DNA from: DATFES01 sp035457725
Lineage (GTDB): Bacteria > Pseudomonadota > Alphaproteobacteria > CACIAM-22H2
Assembly (NCBI GenBank): GCA_035457725.1
Contig: DATIBC010000081.1
Coordinates: 1-56,182 of the forward strand
Reading direction: 5' to 3'
DNA: 56,182 nucleotides
Shown here: positions 42,456 through 50,051 of the stretch, piece after piece
Layout of the letters: each line of letters opens with the position of its first letter
How positions within the stretch are numbered: position 1 is the stretch's first letter
Notes under the pieces: generated by a model
What the model saw: only the letters and a program-made list of their open reading frames with translations
The model's database searches: none
What the model was told of the DNA's origin: nothing
Made by a program: the position numbers and the translations under genes

Positions 42456-43805
42456 TTGTTTGAATCGACCATTCCGTCGCCGAATGGCATGCCAACGCAT
42501 CATTCTTTGCGGGCGTCGGAATCGCTTTATCGACGGCTGCGTTTCGAATCGGAGTCCAGGTTTCTGTGCGATTCACTTTTTTGGCGGTTCGGATTGCCGC
42601 GCAACTCGCCGCTGCGCGACGTACCGCTGGTAATCGCGAGGATCGTTGTCGATTTGATCGAGAGTGTTCGTGGCCGCGGGGGGGTCGGCCATCTCGGCCG
42701 GGCGTATCTCGACGGGCTGATCGCGCCGGTGCGCCTGCCGCAGTATCCGCACTATCGGAGCTACTGGTTCGATGCTCGGCGCCACGCGCTGGTCGGAATG
42801 GTCATCGGCCTCGACTTGATCCCACACGAAGGCAAATACCACGTTGTCGAGGCGAATCTCGGCGCAGGCATAAGCGCTGACAGGCGTCAACTCTACCCGA
42901 CGCGGCTGGATCCATTCATCACGACGATGATCGAGCTCGCGCGCGACCACGGGTTCGAGCGTGTCGTATTTTGTCACAATCGCTGGTCGCCGGCCTATGT
43001 CGACGAATTCGCCGCCGCGACGGCGACGAGCGGCGTCGAAATCGTCGGCGCCAGCCTCAGAGGCACCGGCAGCGACTCGACGCGTTCAATGGTCGGACTC
43101 CCCGAACCGCTCGAGGAGCGGACTGTCTACGTAATATTTCCGCTGGTAGGCATGTCGATGGCGCATTTTCTGCACAACAAGTTAGTGTTTTCGCGATGGA
43201 TGCAGGCGACCATCGAGGGGAACCCCCAACTTGCCAAGAAACTGGCCTTCATCCCCACCTCCGACGAGTTGATTGTCCCGCCGGAGCCCGCCGATCCGCA
43301 GTGGCCAAATCTCGTGATAAAGCTCGCGAATCGGGACAAGGGAAAATTCGTCGTCATGGGACGATTTCGGACCGAAGAGGAGGCTCGTGACGCGCTGCGG
43401 TTGAGTGGTTCCAAAGCGTTGCCGGGAATCTTTAAGTTCGGCCTCGTCGATCGGTTGCGAGAGCGCGTCTTCCCGCGCCATGAGACGATTTATCAGCAGT
43501 TCATTCCGCCGCGACTCATCGACGGGCGCGCTTGCAAGACCCGCCCATTGATCTTCATCTCGCCATTGGTGGACCAGCTTTTGTCGGCGCACGCGACGAA
43601 GTCGCGGATCACTCCGCCAACCGACATGAGGCCGGGCAGGGTCGACGATACCGGCGCCTACAACGTCAGCCATTTCGGCGGTGGAGAATACATAACGGTG
43701 CCTGCCGCAGAGCAACATGAGCTCCGCGAGGTTGCACGGGAGTTTGGGAACTTGGCGAAAATCGCGATTGCGGCGAAGTTCGAAACCGGCCCGGCGGAGA
43801 TCTGA
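42456..43805 (+). CDS. Uncharacterised protein A, circularly permuted ATP-grasp-like (tandem paralogue)
   Basis: A 449-residue protein I do not recognise as a named family. It carries GKYHVVEANLGAG (~126-138, metal-binding E-x-N style), HNKLVFSRW (240-248, resembling the N-D-K element of permuted ATP-grasp enzymes), ELIVPPEP (~271-278), then WPNLVIKLANRDKGKFVVMG (283-302, like a V-x-K ATP-binding strand with Gly-rich loop), YQQFIPPR (346-353) and CKTRPLIFISPL (360-371). That order fits circularly permuted ATP-grasp ligases; this is inference from motifs. Start TTG 42456 is favoured by GTGAGG upstream; ATG 42489 is an alternative. No signal or membrane segment. About half its residues match the next gene product by eye. 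Confidence 0.6.
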   Translation: MFESTIPSPNGMPTHHSLRASESLYRRLRFESESRFLCDSLFWRFGLPRNSPLRDVPLVIARIVVDLIESVRGRGGVGHLGRAYLDGLIAPVRLPQYPHYRSYWFDARRHALVGMVIGLDLIPHEGKYHVVEANLGAGISADRRQLYPTRLDPFITTMIELARDHGFERVVFCHNRWSPAYVDEFAAATATSGVEIVGASLRGTGSDSTRSMVGLPEPLEERTVYVIFPLVGMSMAHFLHNKLVFSRWMQATIEGNPQLAKKLAFIPTSDELIVPPEPADPQWPNLVIKLANRDKGKFVVMGRFRTEEEARDALRLSGSKALPGIFKFGLVDRLRERVFPRHETIYQQFIPPRLIDGRACKTRPLIFISPLVDQLLSAHATKSRITPPTDMRPGRVDDTGAYNVSHFGGGEYITVPAAEQHELREVAREFGNLAKIAIAAKFETGPAEI

Positions 43806-43897
43806 CCCCGGATGGGTTTGGCCGCAGAGGGTTAGGCGATCGGGTTGGGCCGAAATGCGACGATTGTGGCATCCCAGGGACATGATCGAGCCGCGCG

Positions 43898-45250
43898 ATG
43901 TTGACTGATCTCCCGGATCGGGTACCGGAACGAACACGATGGGCCGGTCGCTGCGACGATATCGAGTTACTCCACCGCCGTCTGAAGTTCAGCGACTCGA
44001 CGCGATACGCCGCGGGAACTTTGTTTGCCCGAATCGGATACCGCCGGCATCGAGCGCCGCGCGAGGCCGTCTCCTTCGGGGTGTGCGCGGCATACGATTT
44101 GGTGGAGATGGCGCGAACCCGACGTCCCGTCCGCCATATCGGAAGGGCGCGACTCGACGCGCTGTCCACGCCGACATGCCTGCCGCAGTTTCCGCGCCAT
44201 CGCAGTTATTGGTACGAACCTGGGATTCATGCGCTCGTCGGCATGCATCTTGGTCTGGATCTGAATTTTCATGGCGGGAAGTATTACCTGATCGAAACAA
44301 ACCTCGGCGCGGCGGTGAAGCCGGCACGGCGAGACCTGTACAAAACACGGTTTGACCCTTTCATCACCGCGATGCTGGGCATGGCCCGAGCTCGGAACTT
44401 CGAGCGTATCGTATTTTTTCACGCCGATTGGCCGCAGGCCTATCTAGAAGAGTTCAGGAATGCCAGCCGCGAGGGCGGTATCGAGATTGTAGGCGGCAGT
44501 CCAGTGCCGAGAGACTCGGTCGCAAGCTGCGCCATGACCGCGTTGCCCCTTCCCTTGCAGAGCAACACCATCTACGTCGTCTTCCCGAACCTGGCGACGC
44601 CGCTTGCCCATTTCGTCCACAACAAGGAATATTCGGCGCGTTGGCTTGCGGAGTCGATTGAGGCGGCCGGCGATAACACAGATCTCCTTGCCTCCGTGCC
44701 GACGTTCAGCGAACTGGTCGTTCCGCCGGAGCCGACCGACTCGGCGTGGCCCAATCTCGTCGTCAAGCTGGCGAACAAGGATCGCGGCCGGTTTGTCGCG
44801 ATGGGCCGCTTCCGGACCAAGAAGGAAGCGCGCGCGGCGCTCGGCATGCACGGCGACCGGGACGTGCCGCGGGTGTTCAAGCTCGGCCGGTTCGAGCGCG
44901 CAATGGATCGGCTTTTTCCGCGTCTCGAGCCGGTATTTCAGCAGTTCGTCCCGCCACGGATCGTCGACGGCCGCGCCAGCAAAACCCGGCTCCATGTATT
45001 TATCTCGCCCTTGGCGAACGAATTCCTTTCGGCGCACGCCGTGACGGCAGGCGTGCCGCTGCCGAGCCGTCCCGAACCGGGTAAGGTCGACAAGACCGGC
45101 GCCTATACCGTGAGCTACTCGGTCGACGGGGCATATCGGGCGGTTTCGGGCGAGGAGGAGGAAACGCTACGCCGCGTCGCGCAGCAATTCGGGCGGGTCG
45201 CGCATCGCGCGATCACGGGAAAGTTCGCAACTGGCCCAGCGGATGGCTGA
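43898..45250 (+). CDS. Uncharacterised protein B, circularly permuted ATP-grasp-like (tandem paralogue)
   Basis: A 450-residue paralogue of the preceding gene product, colinear along its whole length. Shared motifs: HRSYWY, HALVGM, GKYYLIETNLGAA (~127-139), HNKEYSARW (241-249), ELVVPPEP, WPNLVVKLANKDRGRFVAMG, FQQFVPPR, SKTRLHVFISPL and LSAHAV. The motif order suggests a ligase using ATP, as for protein A. The two differ most at the N-terminus (~1-45) and in the ~200-220 loop, so they may act on different substrates or form a heterodimer. Gap to protein A is 92 bp; the ATG has no strong ribosome site. Its stop is 36 bp from the convergent hemerythrin gene. Confidence 0.6.
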   Translation: MLTDLPDRVPERTRWAGRCDDIELLHRRLKFSDSTRYAAGTLFARIGYRRHRAPREAVSFGVCAAYDLVEMARTRRPVRHIGRARLDALSTPTCLPQFPRHRSYWYEPGIHALVGMHLGLDLNFHGGKYYLIETNLGAAVKPARRDLYKTRFDPFITAMLGMARARNFERIVFFHADWPQAYLEEFRNASREGGIEIVGGSPVPRDSVASCAMTALPLPLQSNTIYVVFPNLATPLAHFVHNKEYSARWLAESIEAAGDNTDLLASVPTFSELVVPPEPTDSAWPNLVVKLANKDRGRFVAMGRFRTKKEARAALGMHGDRDVPRVFKLGRFERAMDRLFPRLEPVFQQFVPPRIVDGRASKTRLHVFISPLANEFLSAHAVTAGVPLPSRPEPGKVDKTGAYTVSYSVDGAYRAVSGEEEETLRRVAQQFGRVAHRAITGKFATGPADG

Positions 45251-45286
45251 GCCCTGTTCCGCCATCGGGCCGGCCGTGGCAGCGTT

Positions 45287-45835
45287 TTAGCCGTGCGACT
45301 GCAATATCCTCTCGTGAAGAAAAAGATAGGCCTTGGTAACCTTGTCGCCGAAGAGTGGATCGTTCGGCCGAGCGGTCAGCTGATCGATCTCGGCCCAATC
45401 ATCGCCCGTCAAAACCGACAAGGCGCGGGGAAAGAACTGCGTCTCCTCGACCTGCATGTGCCGGCGATTGGCCGATAGATACTCTGCAGCCAACGCATCG
45501 AACCACTCGCGCGATAGCTCGACATCGTTGGCGGCGGCGTTCATCGCCTTGGCGAACTCGAGCGTCAACTCGGCCAGCCGCGCATGCTCGGCGACCAGAT
45601 TGCCGACCGCCTCGCTCGCCGCCGGATCGCGCTCGACAAGCCGCTCCAGCACCAGGTTTTCCCTGGGATGGTGAACACGGTCGGGATAGTTCAGCGTGTA
45701 CTCCGCGATCACCCGCAGCAAATCGAAATCGGGAACGTGGTCACGGCGGTAAGCGTCGATTTCCTCCTCGATGATGTCGAGGAGAAGCGCCATGTTTCGG
45801 TGATCGCGCACCAACTGATCGATGACCTGCGCCAT
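45287..45835 (-). CDS. Hemerythrin-like HHE domain protein
   Basis: A 182-residue four-helix protein. The metal-binding pattern is His12 (DHRNM), His55/His56 with Glu59 (HHPREN), His84 (EHARL) and His126 with Glu130 (HMQVEE), giving the two HHE half-sites of a di-iron centre. Such proteins bind oxygen or nitric oxide or handle iron and oxidative stress. The open frame extends to 46219 but without family similarity; ATG 45835 is preceded by AGGAGAG on the minus strand. Monocistronic, convergent with the paralogue pair. Confidence 0.88.
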   Translation of the reverse strand: MAQVIDQLVRDHRNMALLLDIIEEEIDAYRRDHVPDFDLLRVIAEYTLNYPDRVHHPRENLVLERLVERDPAASEAVGNLVAEHARLAELTLEFAKAMNAAANDVELSREWFDALAAEYLSANRRHMQVEETQFFPRALSVLTGDDWAEIDQLTARPNDPLFGDKVTKAYLFLHERILQSHG

Positions 45836-46157
45836 GACCGCCAGCTCTCCTGGCGATGGACTCGAGGCCGCGATCCCGCCAAAGAATCCGCGGCAATGTG
45901 CTTTGTTTGCCACGCGCGCGGCGGGGACGCATTGATCTGCATCAACTTCCGGTCCCCGGCTTCGATTGAGGTCGGGCGCCTGCCTCATGGCGCCATGACC
46001 GCGCGAAGCATGCACGGACACGCCGGGCGCGCCGCCACCGGAGGTTCGGCTCGTCGAAAACACGGCGATCTTCCCTGACGCCGAACATATGAAACGCGCG
46101 CGGGCGCCAAAGATCCATCTGCTGCCCGTCATCGGCGGCAGCGCGCGGGCGCCGCCA

Positions 46158-46192
46158 AAACAAAGACCCGCACCTCTGAGGAAGTACGGGTC
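46158..46192 (-). terminator. Rho-independent terminator, minus strand, without an obvious upstream gene
   Basis: On the minus strand GACCCG (46192-46187) pairs with CGGGTC (46170-46165), with a nested CCTC/GAGG pair in the loop, followed by TTTGTTTT. This is a good terminator for leftward transcription, but no gene is recognised on the minus strand immediately upstream. Confidence 0.55.
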
Positions 46193-46211
46193 CCGCTGGT
46201 CGCGAGGAAGC

Positions 46212-46238
46212 GCAGCCAACCATTTGTACGTTGGCTGC
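46212..46238. repeat. Perfect 9-bp stem-loop
   Basis: GCAGCCAAC (46212-46220) and GTTGGCTGC (46230-46238) are exact complements around a 9-base loop, 20 bases from the terminator hairpin. Together they could be the 3' part of a small RNA on the minus strand. Confidence 0.5.
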
Positions 46239-46681
46239 AGTCGACTTAGAAAAGGTCTGGTCCGTTGAAAACATGCGCTATTGGGCCCAAAAACTGGTAG
46301 GCCACGGGAGCACGGCCTGACCCAAGGAAGTGGCCTTGGCGACCCGTCCGCCCTCTACTTCCGGCTGAGCGCTCATGCATGAAACCGGACGGAACGTAAC
46401 GACAGGTTGGGATTCGGCTTTCACGATCCCGCCGGTGGCGCCATCGAGCCAGAGAAGCCCAATTCACGAACGGATATCCAAATTCGTCCGAATAAAATTC
46501 GCAGCCAAGATTTTCCCGTCTCCGGTAGATCAACCGTACTTGCTGCTTACCGTTCGAGAGAATTGGCCATCGTAATAGACTGCGTCGTGATTAGGATACG
46601 TGCTTTAATCGCAAGCGCCGCCGCAGCCAGTGATTTTACCTGCATTGACGTCACCGATCCCACCTGCAGGAGATTATTCGC

Positions 46682-47542
46682 ATGAGACTTCCGCCTGGAT
46701 TCACGATCTCTCCGATGCACGAAAAAGAGATTCCGCTGCTCGATGATTGGGCTGCCGCGGAAGGATGGAACCCGGGGCTCTCCGATTTGCGTATCGCATC
46801 GCAGGCCGATCCCAATTGCTTTGTGGCGTTACGCGACGACCATGGGATGGCCGGCGGCGGCTCGATCTTCAGCTATGATGGTCGTTTCGGCTTCATGGGC
46901 CTATTCATCATCCGCGAGGATCTGCGTGGGCAGGGGCTTGGCACAGTGCTCTGGCATTGGCGCCGGGACGCGCTGCTACGCCGGTTGGAGCCAGGTGCTG
47001 TCATCGGCATGGATGGCGTCTTCGACATGGTGCCGTTCTATGAGCGGGGCGGGTTCAAGGCGGCCTATCGTGACTTAAGATATCAGGGCATCGCAACCGG
47101 CCGGCGCTCAGGCCGCGTGGTCTCGCTGAGCATGGCTGATTTCGAGGACATCGAAGCTTTCGACCGCATATTTGTTCCCGCCCCGAGAAAAGCCTTCCTT
47201 AAAGGGTGGCTCGGCCAGACCGGCGCCCAAACCGTAGGCATACGTGAGGACGGAGAGATCGTAGCGTATGGGGTTGTGAGGCCTTGCCGAATGGGATTCA
47301 AGATCGGTCCGCTCTTCGCCCACCGCGCCGATCTCGGCGGCGACGTGCTGGGAGAACTGATGGCGCGCATTGTCGGCCATCAGGTTCAGATCGATGTACC
47401 GGAGCCCAACACGGCGGGAGTAGATCTAGCGCGGAACTTTGATCTGTCGATGAGCTTCGGCTGTGTCCGTCTCTACCACGGTCCGGATCCTTGTCTTCCC
47501 GTCGATCGCATCTTCGGAGTGACATCGCTAGAGTTTGGCTGA
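46682..47542 (+). CDS. GNAT family N-acetyltransferase with C-terminal acetyltransferase-like domain
   Basis: A 286-residue protein. The N-terminal GNAT fold includes FMGLFIIREDLRGQGLGT (~76-93), with the acetyl-CoA pyrophosphate loop RGQGLG, followed by MVPFYERGGFK (~118-128). The second half (~140-280) with YGVVRPCRMGFKIGPLFA matches the C-terminal domain seen in YitH-like GNAT proteins. Acetyl transfer from acetyl-CoA is expected; the substrate is unknown. AGGAG is correctly spaced before the ATG. It lies 6 bp before an IS3-family relic, suggesting this block was brought in or rearranged by transposition. Confidence 0.86.
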   Translation: MRLPPGFTISPMHEKEIPLLDDWAAAEGWNPGLSDLRIASQADPNCFVALRDDHGMAGGGSIFSYDGRFGFMGLFIIREDLRGQGLGTVLWHWRRDALLRRLEPGAVIGMDGVFDMVPFYERGGFKAAYRDLRYQGIATGRRSGRVVSLSMADFEDIEAFDRIFVPAPRKAFLKGWLGQTGAQTVGIREDGEIVAYGVVRPCRMGFKIGPLFAHRADLGGDVLGELMARIVGHQVQIDVPEPNTAGVDLARNFDLSMSFGCVRLYHGPDPCLPVDRIFGVTSLEFG

Positions 47543-47548
47543 ACTGGC

Positions 47549-48028
47549 ATGACCGCAATCCGAGAGACAGGGCATTCGATCAATGAATGCCCGGCGTCGA
47601 CGCTCGTGACCAACCGCCCGCGTACGCTCCCAGACGCAAGAGCCGCCGAGACCATCGAGGCGCTCGCGGAACCCGGACGGTGCTTCGGTTCGCCGCGCAC
47701 GATCCGCGTCGATCACGGGCGCCAGTTCACCTCGAAGGAGCTCGACCTTTGGGCCTATGCCAATAACGTGGCGCTCGATTTCAGCCAATCGCGTCGTCCC
47801 GTCGACAACGCCTCCGCCAAGAGCTTCAACGCTCGAGTGCGAATGGAACGCTTAGGCCAACACTGGTTCCTCGACCTTGACGATGCGAGGCTGAAGGTCG
47901 AGGCTTGGCGTCGCGAGTACAATGAAGTGAGACCGCATAGCGCGATCGGTGAGCGACCGCCGATGGCGCAGCTTTCCGCCCTCGGGACGCGTCCCGAGGA
48001 CGACAAAGGGCCGGAAGCTCTCAGCTGA
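47549..48028 (+). pseudogene. IS3-family transposase (OrfB) remnant, C-terminal half
   Basis: 159 codons matching the C-terminal part of an IS3-family integrase-type transposase. TIRVDHGRQF contains the second catalytic Asp (usually VDNG), NNVALDFSQSRRPVDNA follows, then KSFNARVRMERLGQHWFLDL and YNEVRPHSAIGERPP. The third catalytic residue, normally Glu in ESFN, is Lys here, and the first Asp with the whole N-terminal half and OrfA is missing. The first ~40 codons are degenerate. It is therefore inactive. The partner gene and inverted repeats of the element were not found. Confidence 0.85.
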
Positions 48029-48154
48029 CCCGGTCCAGATTCTAGGATACGGCCAGAGCATTTTTCTGTCCCGCTCTACAGGGACGGCAGCTTCCGGGCC
48101 GCGGTCGACCTTCGGCCGTAGCCGGACGAGACTCGCGTGCGTGAGATGCTAGGG

Positions 48155-48175
48155 ACCGGCAGCGATGCCGGTTTT
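48155..48175 (+). terminator. Rho-independent terminator after the IS3 remnant
   Basis: ACCGGC (48155-48160), loop AGCGAT, and GCCGGT (48167-48172) form a perfect 6-bp stem followed by TTT. It would end rightward transcription from the GNAT/IS block before the convergent radical SAM gene. Confidence 0.5.
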
Positions 48176-48299
48176 AGTCGACTGCTCAAGTCACCCGCGC
48201 CACGCGTCCCATATCACCCGGCGCGGGATCACTGCCCTCGAAATCGCTCGTGGGGTCGCGCCGGAATCTAGCTGCATACGCTGTCACCGCCCGAACCGT

Positions 48300-49889
48300 T
48301 CAGTGCCGGTCAACCGGCTGCATATCGTCGGACACGTCTTCGGAGAGGTCGCCGCTCGGATCGCTCACCATGGTCGGGACGAAATATCGTCTAAACTTCA
48401 CGGGAAGCCGAATGACTGGCCTGTAGAGCGGATCGAGAGCCTCGGTCGGACCGTGGAACGTCCGACGCGGCCGGCGTATGCGCGGCCGCAGCGGAGAACT
48501 GGCGGCGCTCTGCGTGCAGATCAGCGCCGCGCTCACGCTAGCTGTCATTAGCTGCAATGGCGAAAGCAGGCCGCGATGACGCCGGAGAAACTGCGCGGTG
48601 TGGCGAAGCGCCTTGAGCCGATAGCCACGCAGATTTTGTATGTCACGGGCAAAGGCGACGACGTCGTCGATCGGGTCGAGCGGCCGCATGACGATCGTCA
48701 GCCCGTCCATGTCATGGAGCCGAACCGAGGGCAGCATCATTCGCTTGGCGACGCAATCGCGAAAATACGGCGTGCCGAGCAGCGGAATCGCGAAAGTAAA
48801 ATATGCCGGCAGCGTAATCTCGGGCGTACTCAAGATGAACTCGATCTCCTGGCGCAGATCGTCGAGCCGGCGGCTGCTGGGATCGAGCATTATCCCGTAG
48901 GTGAAAACGATGCCGGATTCGAGGCAGCCACGGATTTGCTGAACCTGCGGCAGCAGGGTGTTGTGGCGCTTATTGTAAGTCCGCAATGTCGATTGATCGA
49001 ACGACTCGATGCCACTGAACAGCCCTTCGCAACCAGCCTCGCGGACAATGGCGAGGTTTTCGGGTCGGCTGAAAAAGTCGCCGGTGACCAGGGCCGACCA
49101 GCCGCGAATCTGTTGCTTGTGGTACATCTCCTTGAGAAGCGCGATCCGGGCCAGAAAGAAATCGCGATCGTTGCCGTAAAAGTTATTGTCGAGAAAGATC
49201 AGGCGCTGCTTTCCGGTGGACTCGATCTGCCGTCGAATATAACCGAGGTCGTAGATGCGGTAACGCCCCCGCTCCGCCGTCAGTGAGCAAAAACTGCAGC
49301 GAAAGTTGCAGTAGCGACTGGACTCGACATAGCCAAGCATCCCGCCTTTTGGCGCCAAATCGAAGCGCGGGAACATATCCGTGGCGGCGTATTCCGCGCC
49401 AAACTCCTCGGCGGCGATGGCCATGAGCTCCTCGATGTCGCCAAGGCACACATGGTCGAAGAATCGGCGCGCACGGCGCGGCAGGGCGCGAACCGCCGGG
49501 CCGCCGGCGACGACGATAACCGCAGGGTTCAAGGTCTTCGCATAGGCGGTCAGGTGCAGCATGCGGTCGAATGAGGATGTCAGGCCGGTCAAAACTAGCA
49601 TGTCCGGCCACGCAAGCAGCCGGGTGTCCTGCAACGGCCCGCTGTATTGCTCGCTGTAGACACGCACGTCGCAGAGCTCCGCAGCAAAGGCGCCAGCGAG
49701 AAAAATGGGACCCATCGCCCGCGGCACACGATAAGGGCTGCCTGCGCTACGCCAGTACTCGTCGAAGAACGCGTTCACAATTAGGACCCGCTTGCGCGCG
49801 CGGCTGACCTCCAAGTCAGCGCGCGATGCGGCCGCGACCTCACTACCGCGAGTGATAAACGAATGTCGGATCGATAATTTGGATGCCAT
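48300..49889 (-). CDS. Radical SAM protein, cobalamin-binding (B12-rSAM) type
   Basis: A 529-residue protein. An N-terminal Rossmann-like half (~34-160: KRVLIVNAFFDEYW, MLVLTGLTSSF, VIVVAGGPAVRALPR) corresponds to the B12-binding domain of class B radical SAM enzymes. The TIM-barrel half carries the [4Fe-4S] cluster cysteines Cys194, Cys198 and Cys201 in CNFRCSFC, preceded by GYVESSRYC. ATG 49889 is preceded by GGGAGG; the frame also opens at TTG 49913. Members methylate unreactive carbons or rearrange lipid, hopanoid or antibiotic precursors. No partner biosynthetic gene is adjacent, so the substrate is unknown. Divergent from the BTAD regulator. Confidence 0.85.
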   Translation of the reverse strand: MASKLSIRHSFITRGSEVAAASRADLEVSRARKRVLIVNAFFDEYWRSAGSPYRVPRAMGPIFLAGAFAAELCDVRVYSEQYSGPLQDTRLLAWPDMLVLTGLTSSFDRMLHLTAYAKTLNPAVIVVAGGPAVRALPRRARRFFDHVCLGDIEELMAIAAEEFGAEYAATDMFPRFDLAPKGGMLGYVESSRYCNFRCSFCSLTAERGRYRIYDLGYIRRQIESTGKQRLIFLDNNFYGNDRDFFLARIALLKEMYHKQQIRGWSALVTGDFFSRPENLAIVREAGCEGLFSGIESFDQSTLRTYNKRHNTLLPQVQQIRGCLESGIVFTYGIMLDPSSRRLDDLRQEIEFILSTPEITLPAYFTFAIPLLGTPYFRDCVAKRMMLPSVRLHDMDGLTIVMRPLDPIDDVVAFARDIQNLRGYRLKALRHTAQFLRRHRGLLSPLQLMTASVSAALICTQSAASSPLRPRIRRPRRTFHGPTEALDPLYRPVIRLPVKFRRYFVPTMVSDPSGDLSEDVSDDMQPVDRH

Positions 49890-50051
49890 GGCCCAGCCTC
49901 CCGAACATGCCAAGGCATCGATTGTCCGATCGGCGCGTCAATTTCCCGTCGGGCGGCGCGAGCGCCGTCGTCAAAAAAGCGTCAAACCACGTCAATTCTG
50001 TCGTATATTTGGGACGCCGGGCCGGTTGTCGTCGCGGGGGTACGACGTTCT

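Larger units (their letters stand above)
45836..46681. other. Noncoding stretch with two hairpins, before the GNAT gene
   Basis: About 850 bases without a convincing gene. Frames on both strands are short and lack family patterns. It contains a terminator-like hairpin (46165-46192) and a perfect 9-bp stem-loop (46212-46238), both listed separately. Composition becomes more A+T-rich from about 46480 to 46680, before the GNAT gene. Confidence 0.5.

Noticed and set aside
45836..46219. Upstream extension of the hemerythrin frame
   Set aside because: It crosses the two hairpins and has no hemerythrin-like sequence; the ATG at 45835 has a ribosome site and starts the HHE domain.
46246..46533. A 95-codon minus-strand frame upstream of the orphan terminator
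   Set aside because: It fits the terminator's direction, but has no recognisable family, a poor start and no codon pattern; listed only as noncoding sequence with hairpins.
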